Shown: positions 43,678 to 54,372 of the stretch, piece after piece
Layout of the letters: every line of letters begins with the position of its first letter
How positions within the stretch are numbered: the stretch's first letter is position 1
NCBI GenBank assembly: GCA_022570795.1
Contig: JAKUDP010000003.1
Location: forward strand, 1,674,001 to 1,738,000
Length of the DNA: 64,000 nucleotides
Source of the DNA: Sphaerulina vaccinii
Taxonomy: Eukaryota > Ascomycota > Dothideomycetes > Mycosphaerellales > Mycosphaerellaceae
Reading direction: 5' to 3'
Notes under the pieces: model-generated
Databases searched by the model: none
The model's input: only the letters and a program-made list of their open reading frames with translations
Told to the model about the DNA's origin: nothing
Position numbers and translations under genes: made by a program

Positions 43678-45063
43678 TCATGAATCCCGATTCCGATTAG
43701 GAGTCCACCTCTTAACAACAAACTCCCTAATCTTATACCTCCTCAACAGTGCCCCAACATCCTGACTTTCTTCCCCATTAGCACTATCCATCATTTTCGG
43801 AGCAGGCACATCAACATATACCAAAACCAAAGTCTTGAGGACTTGACTTTGTACGCGATTGACGCAATGCATCCACCACCAATCATCTTGCTCCTTAATC
43901 CTTCGCTTTCGTTGGCCAAGTGTTGTCGACCAGTAAGGATCTGTATAGCTGGGGAGAATTATGACAGCAAATTCTGCGTGTGATAAGGCTGGTCCTCGAT
44001 AATATAGTAAATAGTCACAGGAGAATTTTGTTCCTGAACGGACTGTCCAGCCTAGGGAGCGGAAGTGATGATAGACGACGTAGTTTAGAAGGAATTGGGA
44101 ATCTGGAGGGGGCATGCTAACGGATTGGGGTGATCTTGATGGGGGTGGGAAGATACTGTGGGCGGAGAAGAGTTTCAGGAGGTCTGCGGAAGATGTTGTC
44201 TCGCTGCGCTCGGGGAATGTTGTTGGTGGAAACCGGATGTCAAGGACTCCGAGGCTGTAGGAGAGGAAGAGAGCTTCTTCGAGGGTGAGTTGGAGATGTT
44301 CTTGGCTGGCAAAATCCGGGATGGGTGGTTCGTCTTCTTCCTCGTCCAGGTCTGCTTGTTGAGGTGGCAATTCGGTCCTATCAGGATTCGGTATCGTAGT
44401 TTCCAGAGGTCTAGGAGTAGCTTCAACAACAATCTCATCTTTCTCCTCCACATGCTCAGTCTCAAGCACACTAGGATCCAATTTTCCCTCCTCAACCAGC
44501 CTCTGCCTTTCAATTTTCTCTGCCTCAGCCCTCGCCCTCTCCAACTTAAACAATCTCCTCTTCTCTCGTCTTGCATTCGTAGCTTCTTCAGCAGTACCTC
44601 CACTTCCCACCCTTTTCGCCAATAGACGAGCTTTCTCGCGATCTAGCCAGCTAGGTTCACTTCGAGACAGAGCTCCTTTGCCGAAGAAGCCCATTTCCCA
44701 TAATGCTCGAGCATGGATTGGGTCTGTGACATGTATTGATCGCGTCTCGGGAGAGAAGTGGCCGATGTATTTCTGAGGTGGATGTGATGTGGGAGTGGCC
44801 AGGATTTGTGATAGATATGCGTATGCAAATCTGAGTAAAGATATGGGGTTTGTTGGATGGAATGCTGGGAGTGGGTGGATGTTCAGAGGAAGAGGTCTGC
44901 CATGTATCAAAGCATAGTTTGGCTTTGGCTTTCTTGGTGGTCGCTTTGTGGGTGTTGGTTGAGAAGCAGTTTCGTTTGGTTGTGCTTGTGGTTCGACTGG
45001 AGCCGTTTCCACTTGAGCTACTGGTTCGGGCAGATGCCCATTTGCGACTTCGGTCGAAGCCAT
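43678..45063 (-). CDS. SEN2: tRNA-splicing endonuclease subunit SEN2
   Basis: Catalytic subunit that cuts the 5' splice site of intron-containing pre-tRNAs, part of the SEN2-15-34-54 complex. The N terminus has PNYALIHGRPLPLN and PTNPISLLRFAYAYL, then the shared GALSRSEPSWL segment, a charged coiled-coil insert (EKRRLFKLERARAEAEKIER), the LTLEEALFLSYSLGVLDI helix, and the C-terminal nuclease fold. The last has VVYHHFRSLGWTVRSGTKFS, CDYLLYYRGPALSHAEFAVI (candidate catalytic Tyr and His; catalytic Lys expected near VQSQVLKTLVLVYV). 461 residues, no intron seen. Shares a 370-bp divergent promoter region with the scramblase gene. Confidence 0.94.
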   Translation of the reverse strand: MASTEVANGHLPEPVAQVETAPVEPQAQPNETASQPTPTKRPPRKPKPNYALIHGRPLPLNIHPLPAFHPTNPISLLRFAYAYLSQILATPTSHPPQKYIGHFSPETRSIHVTDPIHARALWEMGFFGKGALSRSEPSWLDREKARLLAKRVGSGGTAEEATNARREKRRLFKLERARAEAEKIERQRLVEEGKLDPSVLETEHVEEKDEIVVEATPRPLETTIPNPDRTELPPQQADLDEEEDEPPIPDFASQEHLQLTLEEALFLSYSLGVLDIRFPPTTFPERSETTSSADLLKLFSAHSIFPPPSRSPQSVSMPPPDSQFLLNYVVYHHFRSLGWTVRSGTKFSCDYLLYYRGPALSHAEFAVIILPSYTDPYWSTTLGQRKRRIKEQDDWWWMHCVNRVQSQVLKTLVLVYVDVPAPKMMDSANGEESQDVGALLRRYKIREFVVKRWTPNRNRDS

Positions 45064-45434
45064 TTGCTACGGTCTTAACAGCTGGAGTCTGACTTGAGAT
45101 CCTCAGTACTCCTGAGCCGGCTTGACTGATATCCTTCTTTGGTCTTAAACGCTCAGCCCTGACTGAAATTTCGAGTGTGCTGTTTGGCTGGTCTGGAAGG
45201 ACATTTAGTTGCGCCGCGATGCCCTTCTGTCACATAGATGTAGTCTGAAGGATCAGACGTGCAGCAGGAGATTTGGAGAAGGTAGTTGTCTTCGAGAGAT
45301 GTTAACGGTCAAGACTCATTTTCACATGCAGTCACCGAAGTGAAGAGTGGATCTAGTCGGACTGCGGTCCGCTCTGCCGAAAAGCTTCCATCACCTCGAA
45401 CAAGCATCATCATTCAGAAACCATCACATCAACC

Positions 45435-47237
45435 ATGTCTACCGCACGCTGGTCGCTGCGGTTGCCTCGGGCGTTGAGTAGCACATGTGTACTGGTTGAA
45501 AGAGGAAGTCTAGGCAGAGTACAGCAGCAGAGAAGATGGATACGCAAACCGCCACCGCGAGCTCGTCCTTGGGCCAGCATCCCGAGAGGAGATGGAGACG
45601 AGAGTGGAAAGGAAGTGAGCAATGGCAAGGCAGATCGCAGTTTGGGAGATCGAGCGAATGAGATACAACGCCAGCAAGATGAAGATGAGAATGAGAAGTC
45701 TTCGGCAGAACGGCAAGAACCAGCTAAGGAGACTACGCCCGGCCGCAATGCTCAACTCTCCGCCATGCTCGCCGAACGAGACACTTCCGACCTAGTCACT
45801 GAAGTTCGAATGCCGAATGATCCTCATGGAGTCCTTCCTCAGAGTCACCCAGCAATGGCCATCCTCTCGAATAGTGCTCTTGTCATTCAGCGACAGATTG
45901 AGATGATGAACATAATGCTAGGTTTCGAGCAAGCCAATCGCTACGTGATCATGGATGGCGAAGGTCAGACAATCGGCTACATCGCAGAACAAGATCACGG
46001 TATGGGCAGCATGTTCAAGAGGCAGATGTTTGCCACCCATCGCAGTTTCACAACACACATCTTCGACGAGGAGGAGCGAGAAGTGCTGAGGATACACAGA
46101 CCTTTTGCATGGATCAATAGCCGTATCAGAATCTACGATTGTGTGCCAGAGGGTGGCTACGCTGAAAGAGAAATGTCCACGAGTACGGCTCTCCAAGGAA
46201 CTAGTGCAAGCTCGGCTGTCAACCAGAGCTCTGTCGCACAGATATCTCCTTTGAAATTAGAAGAGATGCGTATCGTTGGAGAAACACGGCAGATCTGGGC
46301 TCCTCTGAGAAGAAAGTACGCGATGGCCACATACCGTCCCATCGACGATCCTTCAGACCCTTACAAGACTTCAGCTATCGAGTCTGGCGAGAAGGCAACC
46401 TCAAATATCAAAGCCATAACTGTGACAGAAAGCAAAACCTCCGACACAGCAATCGAAGCAGGTATGCGTCAATTCGCCCACGTCGACGAACCATTCCTAT
46501 CCTGGGACTTCACTCTCCGCAACGAATCCGAACAAACGATCGGCAGCGTGAATCGCAACTTTGTCGGCTTTGCACGAGAGATCTTCACAGATACAGGAGT
46601 CTACGCTCTCCGAATGGACAGCGCAGCCCAACAATCCTCCCTCCTTGATCAGAATGGCACAGAAGTTGTGCAATACGAAAGACAAGGCACGGCTATGACT
46701 CTCGATCAGCGCGCCGTGATGCTCGCAACAGCGGTTTGTATTGACTTTGATTACTTCTCCAGACACTCAGGCGGAACTGGTATCATGCCTATGTGGCTGC
46801 CTTTTGGAATGGGAGGGACAGCTGCAGAAGGAGGAGCGGCAGCTGGAGGCGTGGCCGGAGCCGCAGGTGAAGCTGGAGCGATTGAAGGGGCTGCAGGAGC
46901 TGCTGGACGCGCTGGTGGAGCTATAGGTGCAGGCGAAGGCGCGATTGCTGGAGCGGGCTCTATGGCCGGCTATGAAGCTATGCAGCGAGGGATGCATGGA
47001 CCGAGGAGAGGGGATGATGCTAGTCCCACTGCAAACAATGAGCCTTTCTCCGAGAGCCAGGGAGGCTACCCACAGCAGCAAGACAATGCGCCACCAAACG
47101 ATAACGATGTCTGGGGTGAGAGTGGTGATCCTTGGGGCAGAGGAGGACCGCCTGATCCGCCAAGTGCTGGTGGAGAGGGCGGTGGTGAAGGAGGCGGAGG
47201 CTTCTTGGATTCCATTAGCGACTTCTTTGGGGATTGA
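45435..47237 (+). CDS. AIM25: Phospholipid scramblase family, mitochondrial AIM25-like
   Basis: Scramblase-type beta-barrel protein; the yeast member AIM25 affects mitochondrial inheritance. N terminus MSTARWSLRLPRALSSTCVL is Arg/Ser-rich and lacks acids, suiting a mitochondrial presequence. The core runs from VTEVRMPNDPHGVLPQSHPA and SNSALVIQRQIEMMNIMLGF through FEQANRYVIMDGEGQTIGYI and REVLRIHRPFAWINSRIRIY to a second half with SWDFTLRNESEQTIGSVNRN and LDQRAVMLATAVCIDFDYFS. After the core is an unusual Gly/Ala-rich tail of about 70 residues (GVAGAAGEAGAIEGAAGAAG) and a Pro/Gly-rich end. The tail is longer than I expect for the family. Confidence 0.93.
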   Translation: MSTARWSLRLPRALSSTCVLVERGSLGRVQQQRRWIRKPPPRARPWASIPRGDGDESGKEVSNGKADRSLGDRANEIQRQQDEDENEKSSAERQEPAKETTPGRNAQLSAMLAERDTSDLVTEVRMPNDPHGVLPQSHPAMAILSNSALVIQRQIEMMNIMLGFEQANRYVIMDGEGQTIGYIAEQDHGMGSMFKRQMFATHRSFTTHIFDEEEREVLRIHRPFAWINSRIRIYDCVPEGGYAEREMSTSTALQGTSASSAVNQSSVAQISPLKLEEMRIVGETRQIWAPLRRKYAMATYRPIDDPSDPYKTSAIESGEKATSNIKAITVTESKTSDTAIEAGMRQFAHVDEPFLSWDFTLRNESEQTIGSVNRNFVGFAREIFTDTGVYALRMDSAAQQSSLLDQNGTEVVQYERQGTAMTLDQRAVMLATAVCIDFDYFSRHSGGTGIMPMWLPFGMGGTAAEGGAAAGGVAGAAGEAGAIEGAAGAAGRAGGAIGAGEGAIAGAGSMAGYEAMQRGMHGPRRGDDASPTANNEPFSESQGGYPQQQDNAPPNDNDVWGESGDPWGRGGPPDPPSAGGEGGGEGGGGFLDSISDFFGD

Positions 47238-47389
47238 GAGTCAGGACTCCTCTGAGCGCATGATGATGAATGACACTCCACTCGCATACTACAGCATGGC
47301 ACTAGGAATTTGCATGGAACTGTACAAAAAGAACGAATGTAAGAATAAGTACGAAGAGGTCAAAAGAAATTCAAAAAGGAGAAAGTCTT

Positions 47390-47461
47390 AGCCTCGAACG
47401 GGTTCGAACCGTTGACCTGCAGGTCATGGGCCTGTCGCTCTACCAATTGAGCTACGAAGCT
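47390..47461 (-). tRNA. tRNA with CAT anticodon (Met-type), copy 1
   Basis: Minus-strand cloverleaf: acceptor AGCTTCG/CGAGGCT (7 bp, one G-T), D arm GCTC-AATTGGTA-GAGC, anticodon arm CAGG-CCCATGA-CCTG, T arm AACGG-TTCGAA-CCGTT, discriminator A. The gene has no intron and is followed by a T run (CCTTTTTG), a Pol III terminator. Oddities: base 33 is C, not T; pair 27-43 is A/C; the T loop is 6 nt. First pair A-T is seen in eukaryotic initiators, but the T loop is elongator-like. Closely similar to the copy at 53338-53409. Confidence 0.85.
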
Positions 47462-47838
47462 TTGGTTGTATTACTTTGATGGAGACTAGACAGTGTATAT
47501 GACTGTTGAGCAGTGAGTCACTTGTTATGAGATATTGGGATGCTTTCTTGGCGGTACCGACTTTACACTTCTGCCTGTTACTACTTCTGCTCGTTGAGCA
47601 AGGTTCAGGCGAGCAGTCAAAGAATATGATTGGAAGTTCTGGATGTGAGTTATGGTCTAGGTCTGGGACTGTACGAAAGAGGTCGAGATGTTGGAGAGGT
47701 AAGGGATGAAGGTCAGCTTCGGATTGGGATTCAAGCTGCTACCAAGTCATCATAAGTCAGCAGCCGCTCTTCAATCTCCTCTGATCATGAGCGGCGCTAA
47801 GATGGCAGACCTGGTGGATCTGATCATCATTGATGGCT

Positions 47839-48928
47839 TCAAGTTACCTGCTCTCTGAATATGAAATACTCCAAGGACTGCTTGTGAAGCTCGTAAGCCA
47901 TCAGCGAGACAAGAGAGCGCGTGCTGCCATCGAAGTCAGAATCTTCACTCACGAGACCTTGAGCGATTCGATCAGACCTCTCCTTACCTAGATAGTCTGT
48001 AAACCACCTCTCCTGCTCTTCCTCCTCGCTCCATGGACGGAGCAGCCTCGCTTCCAGCTCACTGGCGTCGGACTGCAAGCCCTCCGCTGTAGATCCCTCC
48101 CCGGACGAGCCTCGTGGACTCATCGTGAACGAAACTGTCTTGAGAGGTAGGCGTGCGAGTGTCTCTAAGCCAACAAAGGGAACCAGGCCAGCATTGCCGA
48201 TGGAGATGATTGACAGATGCCTCCCGTTTGACAAGTCTTTGAGATTGTCGACTGAGATCGCATACTCCCGAAATGGTCGATCATTGACGAACATTGTCAA
48301 CTTCGTCATCGCCATCTTGCGTTCCGTAGAGAGGCGTGGCATAAAGGAATCGAATGTGCCATCGGAGATAATGTAGTTCACTTCGGAGTACGGGATGAGT
48401 GCAGCCTCATTGTGAACTTGTCTGCAAGTCTGGAGTAATGCCAGATCCGAGCTTAACTGTGGCCACTTAGGTTCCTAGCAGGAGTTGGCGAAAGCATTAG
48501 CAGGAATACCTCATGTCTTCAAGTCAAGCACCGCAGTGTCTTCTAGAGTCTTGACTATAATGACATCTGCTGAACTTACTAGGCATGCTTGGTGCTGCCG
48601 CATGTAGTCCTCCGCAGCGACAATCGACTTTGCTGGCACCAGACATGTGTGGTAATCGATCTTTGAACAACCTTCTGAGTGTCTTTGAACGTGAATGTCG
48701 CGGCCGCCAAAGACAAAGGCGTAGACACGATAGCGTAGCTCTGGGGAGAGCTTCGAGAAGAGAGGACAAGATCTTGTGTTTTGCTGCGTTCTGTAGATGA
48801 TGGTCAGGGGAATCACGGTCTCCAGGACAGGTAACTTCTCACCTGTAGGCAAGGTTGATCTCGCGCTCCTTACGAGACCAGTGCTTCTTGTGAAACTTGC
48901 GCTTCCTGTGAGTTCTGTCGCGAGCCAT
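47839..48928 (-). CDS. DUF7730-like fungal protein
   Basis: Three exons on the minus strand: 48928-48843, 48790-48580 and 48474-47839. Introns are 52 nt (GTGAGA...TACAG) and 105 nt (GTAAGT...GCTAG). Spliced start MARDRTHRKRKFHKKHWSRK is very basic. Then RSCPLFSKLSPELRYRVYAF and VFGGRDIHVQRH follow, the LPxELRxxIYxxVFGG pattern of DUF7730/F-box-like fungal proteins, then LALLQTCRQVHNEAALIPYS and a C-terminal domain from NYIISDGTFDSFM. Unspliced reading would give two unrelated-looking ORFs; the joins are in phase and restore the family pattern. Function unknown, and this is one of a large family in Dothideomycetes. Confidence 0.82.
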
Positions 48929-49665
48929 AGTGAGGATGACTTTTCGAGAGCCGATGTCACTTGGAAGAAGAGAGGCCACTTCTGTGAAGAGTAGAGTATG
49001 TGCAGAAACGTGGCAGCAGACACGATAAGCAGATTTCTTTGTTGCTTGCGTCACTTGCTGCGAGCGTCCGTGACTAGGCTCATTCGAGACGATCGATGCC
49101 TGGTCATGGAGTTATGCTGCCAGAGCTTTGCTGAATAGCATTTCCAATTTTGATATAGCTCTCATGGCATCGCAAAAGCATGTGAAGACCACCAACGAAG
49201 ACTTTGGGACAGTCCTATTGACAGTATCTTCAATAGCGTATAGCTTTTCGTCGACTGTACTGGTATTGCTCGAAGTGGTTTGGTCAGCACGCTGGCGCGG
49301 AGATGCCAGTCCCATGACGTTTGACTCTATGTCTCGAGCCACTTCGCTCGATGGTGAATCCGCAGAAGATGAAATCTCAACTCTCAGCACTCAGTTAGAA
49401 CTCTTCACGTAGATGATTGCGATGGAGGCGATGATTGATGTTGCTCAACATGATTCGTCTGTGAAGTACAATGCCATTGGGTATCTCATGCTATGCTATG
49501 CCGAAACGCTTCAACCAGCGCTCATGTCCAGTCCGCGCGTATCTCATGCACACTCGTCTCCAAAAGATGCTCATCTGCTTGCAGTGCTCACACTCAAGCT
49601 TCGCTCGGCCTAGTCAGCACTCGTCTTGGTGAGAGCTTGCTGCTGTGGGAGCCGCCACCACCAGT
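48929..49665. other. Intergenic, no supported gene
   Basis: Contains the promoter of the DUF7730-like gene and the 3' flank of the deaminase-like gene. A plus-strand frame at 49128-49412 is short, motif-free and not called. Confidence 0.5.
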
Positions 49666-52234
49666 CTACTCCGCGAGAAAGTCCTTCTCGTACTCTTCAA
49701 CAGGTTCCTCATCTTCTTCCTGCTCTCCCTTTTCTCTCTTGTAGTCGCCTTGAGTCTCAGTGGTGAAGTCTCTCCCCTTCCGCGTGATGCCGCGCTCTGA
49801 CATGATGGCTGGAGCTGCTTCGGCATCATCAAGTACAGAAGAGTCGAGCTCCTGCTCGCGATCTGATGCCACAGTGGCTGCATCTGAAGCGGAAGCTCCG
49901 GCGCCCCCATATCCAGGCGAAGGGCTTGAGAAGCCGTAAAGGCTCGAGTTGACCGTCTCAGACATCGACATCTGGGAACCTACTGGAAAGGTGGACGCGG
50001 GCTGAGCGCTCTTCGAGATGTCGTCCTGGTTCTCGCCAGATTGTGGGGTGCTGTTGTTCTTGGGTTCGACAGTGGTGTTTTGCACACTCCAAGTGCTTCT
50101 TACCTGTGACCTCCATGAACTCTTCCAAGACTGGTGCACCAAGCTTTCTGGGGATGTGGGCAGGCAGAAGGTAACCAGACCACTTGGTATGAGAGCCGCA
50201 GGCGACAAACTCTGTCTTCGTGATATCCTGTCGGAACATCTCACTTCTCAGAATGTCGCAAGGTGGGCAGTTCTTCTTGGAGCCGCCGTGGAAGTCAATC
50301 ACATCGGGAAACATGTTGAGTAAATCTTCCAAGGTCGCAAAGATGCCATTGTGTTGTAGCCAACCGTCATCGATGTAAGCCAAAATTTCAGCGTCTTTGG
50401 CAATTGCGATGAGGCACATCAGTATTGCTTCGCAGTGAGTTGTGCCGACCGTGGTGGTGGATTTGGTCAAGCCGCCGGTCAGGACATATTTGATGTTGCC
50501 GAGCCATTTCAACATTTTCTCTGGCTTCAAGCCAGTGCAACCTTTGCACTTCTGCAACTTCTTGAGAAACTCCAGATCGACGCGCTTCATCTCCTTGTCC
50601 CATCGCTGCATCTCCATCTTGACCACTGCAACCTTAGCCTGATTCACAAGTGCAGATTCGTACTCCTGACTTGCGGTCTTGCGCCCAGGAACAGCTGCAA
50701 TGGCTCTACGCAAGGCCTGCAAGTGGAACATGGGACGACGTGTGAAAGCTCTGCACGCGGAAGCGAAAGGCTGGTATGGGTCGCGGGTGATCGGAAGGCC
50801 TGCTTTGAGTTGTTTCATAGCGTCTTTGGTTTGCTGATCTTCGACGTCATGCTCGATATCATCGGCATCTTTCGTATCATCGTCCTCAGCAGCTTCCAGC
50901 TCATCCTGGTCGATAGTCGGGCGCGCTTCAGCCTGCTTGGCTGGTGCAGCTGGAAGCTCGTCGTCGACAGCATGAGCAGGGGTGGTGGTGTCGACAGGAG
51001 TCCAGGTCGGCTTGTGCTTGAAGCTCGTGACATTGGCCGCCTCGGCGAGCCACTTGTAGTGATCAATGATGAATTCGTCGAAGTACGTAAGAAAGTCATG
51101 AAGCAGAGCCATCCAGTCGCGGGCATCTTTCAAAAAGCTTCTTACAATGTTCGTTGCGATCTGTATCGGCAGAGATGATGTCGAAACAAACATTGAAAGC
51201 TGCTGCTGGAGCTGCAGGAGCTTCTGGTATGTGTTGAAAAGCACGTGGCGAAGCATGTCCTGGAAGCGTGATCGATCTTGAGGCGTATCGTAGATTGGAC
51301 GGGAAGCATAGACCTTCGAGTAGTCGGATGATCCACTCCAGAGGCCTAGGATGATTTGAGCTTGGCGGTCAGTAGGAGTTCTACCAGCAAGGTGAGCCGG
51401 CATCTCGATTTGCGCTGCGTGGGCTGGCATGTCGTAAGCAGGACGGGTTACCAGCTCCCAGAAGTTGACAGCGGGAGTGTCACCGCCACCTGGCTTGAAG
51501 CATGCCGCGAATCGACTCAGCATCTTCGGATGAGACACCACAAACACATAGTCTTGGAGACGTTCAGACGCGAGGTGATGCGCATCCTCATTAGTCGCAG
51601 AGTAAACATCTCGAAGATACATGAAATAGAGTTGAACATGCCACTCGAACTCGATGCTGTTCGTTGAAGATGCTCGAAGTTTTGTGATGTGACGAGAGAT
51701 CACATCGTAGCCAGGTGCACCTGGTGGGATTGTGCCTGGTACATCGACCTTTGTGATGGTGATCTTGTGACTTCCTGACTGATTGAAGCCTGGAATCTTC
51801 TTGTATTCGATCTCGCGTGGGTTGGCGGCGATCACGATTCTCGGATCCTTGACCTTGATGACATCTGTGGTGTCGTTGGTGGAGTCGATGCGCTTGCCGG
51901 AGATGACGACAGCGACTACTTCGTGCTGGCGTACCAAGATCACACAGTGAGTGTTGTTGACGTAGTTGAAAAGGCCAGGATACGTCGCTCTCTCCGCCGG
52001 GGTACTCACGCCAGCTGGACGCGGAAGTACACGATCCATGGCCATGCATAGCTTAGCGCAGGTTCGTGCTGTGAGATGCTCGTCGCGAGTCAGGAAGTAG
52101 TCACTCAGCTCCTTAGGTGGCGGAGGAGCAGCATCACTCGGAGGCGGATCGCTCTGTGCATCAGCTTCACCCGGAGTGGTCTTGGACTCAGCCAACTCCT
52201 TCTCGGTCATGCTGTAGCTCATGCTGTCGCGCAT
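49666..52234 (-). CDS. Large protein with C-terminal OTT_1508-like deaminase motifs
   Basis: Minus-strand gene of about 800 residues. Start MRDSMSYSMTEKELAES at 52234, Pro-rich linker, a long helical middle, an acidic stretch (about residues 440-480), then the putative catalytic core: THCEAILMC (His600, Glu602) and GGSKKNCPPC (Cys656, Cys659). H-x-E with S-K-x-x-C-x-x-C is the zinc-site signature of the fungal OTT_1508-like branch of the cytidine-deaminase fold. The end needs an intron: donor GTAAGA at 50103, acceptor TTTCCAG at 49983 (121 nt, phase 1), switching to the frame GSQMSMSETVNSS and an acidic tail ending EEYEKDFLAE at 49666. Without splicing the frame ends at 49958. Substrate (base, nucleotide or nucleic acid) is unknown. 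Confidence 0.78.
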
Positions 52235-53014
52235 TGTCTGTGACTAGCGTGGCGTGGAATGTTGTCAAATTTGGGGAAGGGCAAAAAAGCTCGATGTCGT
52301 GGCCGGTGTTGGAAGACTAGGTCGAAGCGGTGTGCCAGAGGTAATGAAGCCAGAAAGGTGGTTGAATAAAAAAGTGAGGACGGATAAGTAGGAAGTAAAA
52401 ACCTTAAGAGGCTGAGAAGCAAAAAGAAGAAAGTCAGTGTTACAAAGTGTCGTAGTTTGTGGCCAGTTCTACCAGTGAAAGGCGACATTGTTCGAATGTT
52501 CTTGAGACATCATGGGTCGTGGCAAACATTCACGCCGCGTGCATTCTGATATGGACACGCGCGACGCGAATCAAGTCGAGCACCAAGCAACCGGTTGTCG
52601 TCGGCGACAATAGAGAGTGATGGCAAGGCAGTGTAAGCTAGCGCCGTGAAGCTGGTGATTGTCGACAAGTCGAGTCATAACAAAGCAGCCCTCCGATGAC
52701 TGTTGTTGGGAGATGTCACAGTGCCAAGCACGTTACACGTGACGTCGTGCTCAGAGGGTAGAAATTGATCGTTGCCGCCTCTCCTCTTTTCGGTATCGTC
52801 TACGCTGCCCGAAGCAGCGCTATTGGCGCTCACAAATTCGGTTATGCGATCGGAGAGTATGCAGAAGTTTGAAGGCACATGCGCTACGTCTCTCTAGCTC
52901 TTGTCAAGATCTGTGCAGCTCAGAGTAGAGACAGTGCATGCCGGCAATCTTCATTTTCTTCGAGCCTTGTTCCTCCTCTTCGTCCAGCTTGGTTCTCAAG
53001 GTTGTCCCATATAA
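52235..53014. other. Intergenic, promoter side of the deaminase-like gene
   Basis: No gene supported. Normal composition; the first degenerate carrier fragment begins just after 53010. Confidence 0.5.
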
Positions 53015-54372
53015 GTGCTTGGAACTACCATTACCAGATTCGAGCTCAGAGAATCCCTCTCACGATCTGATTTCATCCCGTCAACTTCCCAACTTCCCAA
53101 CTTCCCAATGGCTCATCGTCTTTATCAGCATTCGCCCACCCAATCCCATCGTTGCTCGTGTCTGATATCCAGAGCCGCCAATCAGACTTCATCGATTGTG
53201 TTCATCGACTTCGCTAGACGACCGAACAAGCAACTCGGTACCGCCAAGAAAGCGTCCCAAGTCATTCTATGACAAGTGACTCACTGACTAGCAGTCATAT
53301 ACGAGAGAAGTACTTAGGTCTCCATCAGAATAGTACGAGTTTCGTAGCTCAGTGGTAGAGCACCAGGCCCATGACTTGTAGGTCTGCGGTTCGATCCCGC
53401 TCGAGACTAAGTCTTTCTTTTTTGATTTCTTTCGACGAGGCAACTGCATGCTTTGCATTCTTCCTTCCCTTTTGCCACTAGTGAGATCTGGTATAGCGCG
53501 TCAGCACTTGAGTTCTCAAGGTTGTCGCTTGGAACTACCGTTACCAGATTCGAGCTTAGGGCGTCTGTGAAACCCAACGCCTCCTCTCACATATTCGCGA
53601 TAGGCAAGTTCTCATGACCCACAAGGCTACGCAAGTGCTGAAAAAGAGTCCTTCCACATCTGGGCGAGGTGAGACCTCACGTTCTCATACACCAAGAAGG
53701 TGACACATGTGCTTGGAACTACCATCGCCAAGTTTGGCCAGAGACCTCAGAGCTTACGCACAGCTCTACAAAGAAGGTCACCCAAGTGATCGAAGTGCTG
53801 AAGCTTGACGTCCGCTTCGAGAATCTCAAGTTAGGCTACCAGCCTTCTCTTTCTCCGTGTAGAGCTTCACGTTCTTGCAAGAGGGCTGTAACACAAGTCC
53901 TGGCCTCGGCAGATCTGAACCACGTCCACTGTCGAACACGCCTCTTCGTAGCCACATCTCAAGCGACATTGTACCCACTGTCTGCGTCGTAAGTCTGCAA
54001 CCTTGACCTGACGACCTGGTACGGGTAGGTTGTGCTTCCAGCCGCCGTCTTGCTAACAGTAGGCAGCTCCGAGGCGTCGTATGAGAGGTAGGTAGCCTTT
54101 CCAAAGAGACGTAGGTATCTCTCATGACTCGCGATGACTGTGGGCATGTCATCCTCAATGGCATGGCCTTGTGTGAATCCGGACAGGAAATGAGTGCGCA
54201 TCTGAGGAGTGGGGTCATTGAGCAGCAGCATCCTGTCCTGAACCTGAGTGGTATATTCGTCAGCGAAGTATGCGGAGACGGAAGCGTCATCTAGCTTCGG
54301 CTATCATAGGTGAAGTCGCTCTGCTCCCGTTCAACCCTCCTTCTTCATGTAGAACTTCACGTTCTCGTACAC
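53015..54372 (-). pseudogene. Scattered degenerate copies of the carrier gene's 3' end
   Basis: Compared with 55406-55690 of the intact carrier gene, similar pieces recur in the same orientation at about 53015-53055, 53527-53585, 53609-53642, 53676-53745, 53848-54085 and 54341-54372. The shared core is AAGGTCACGCAAGTGCTGGG followed by AACGACCCTCACCAGG. The longest piece (53848-54085) runs from the stop region to TYPYQVVRSRLQTYDA-type codons. Two copies (53015, 53527) share an extra upstream TTCTCAAGGTTGTC, so they were duplicated after capture. All are broken by indels. The CAT tRNA at 53338 lies among them. Confidence 0.8.
53338..53409 (+). tRNA. tRNA with CAT anticodon (Met-type), copy 2
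   Basis: Plus-strand cloverleaf: acceptor AGTTTCG/CGAGACT, D arm GCTC-AGTGGTA-GAGC, anticodon arm CAGG-CCCATGA-CTTG (one G-T), T arm GCGG-TTCGATC-CCGC with a normal 7-nt loop, discriminator A. No intron. Downstream TTTCTTTTTTG is a Pol III terminator. Again C33 and an imperfect 27-43 pair, the same oddities as at 47390-47461, so they are features of this tRNA family and not random damage. Confidence 0.88.
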
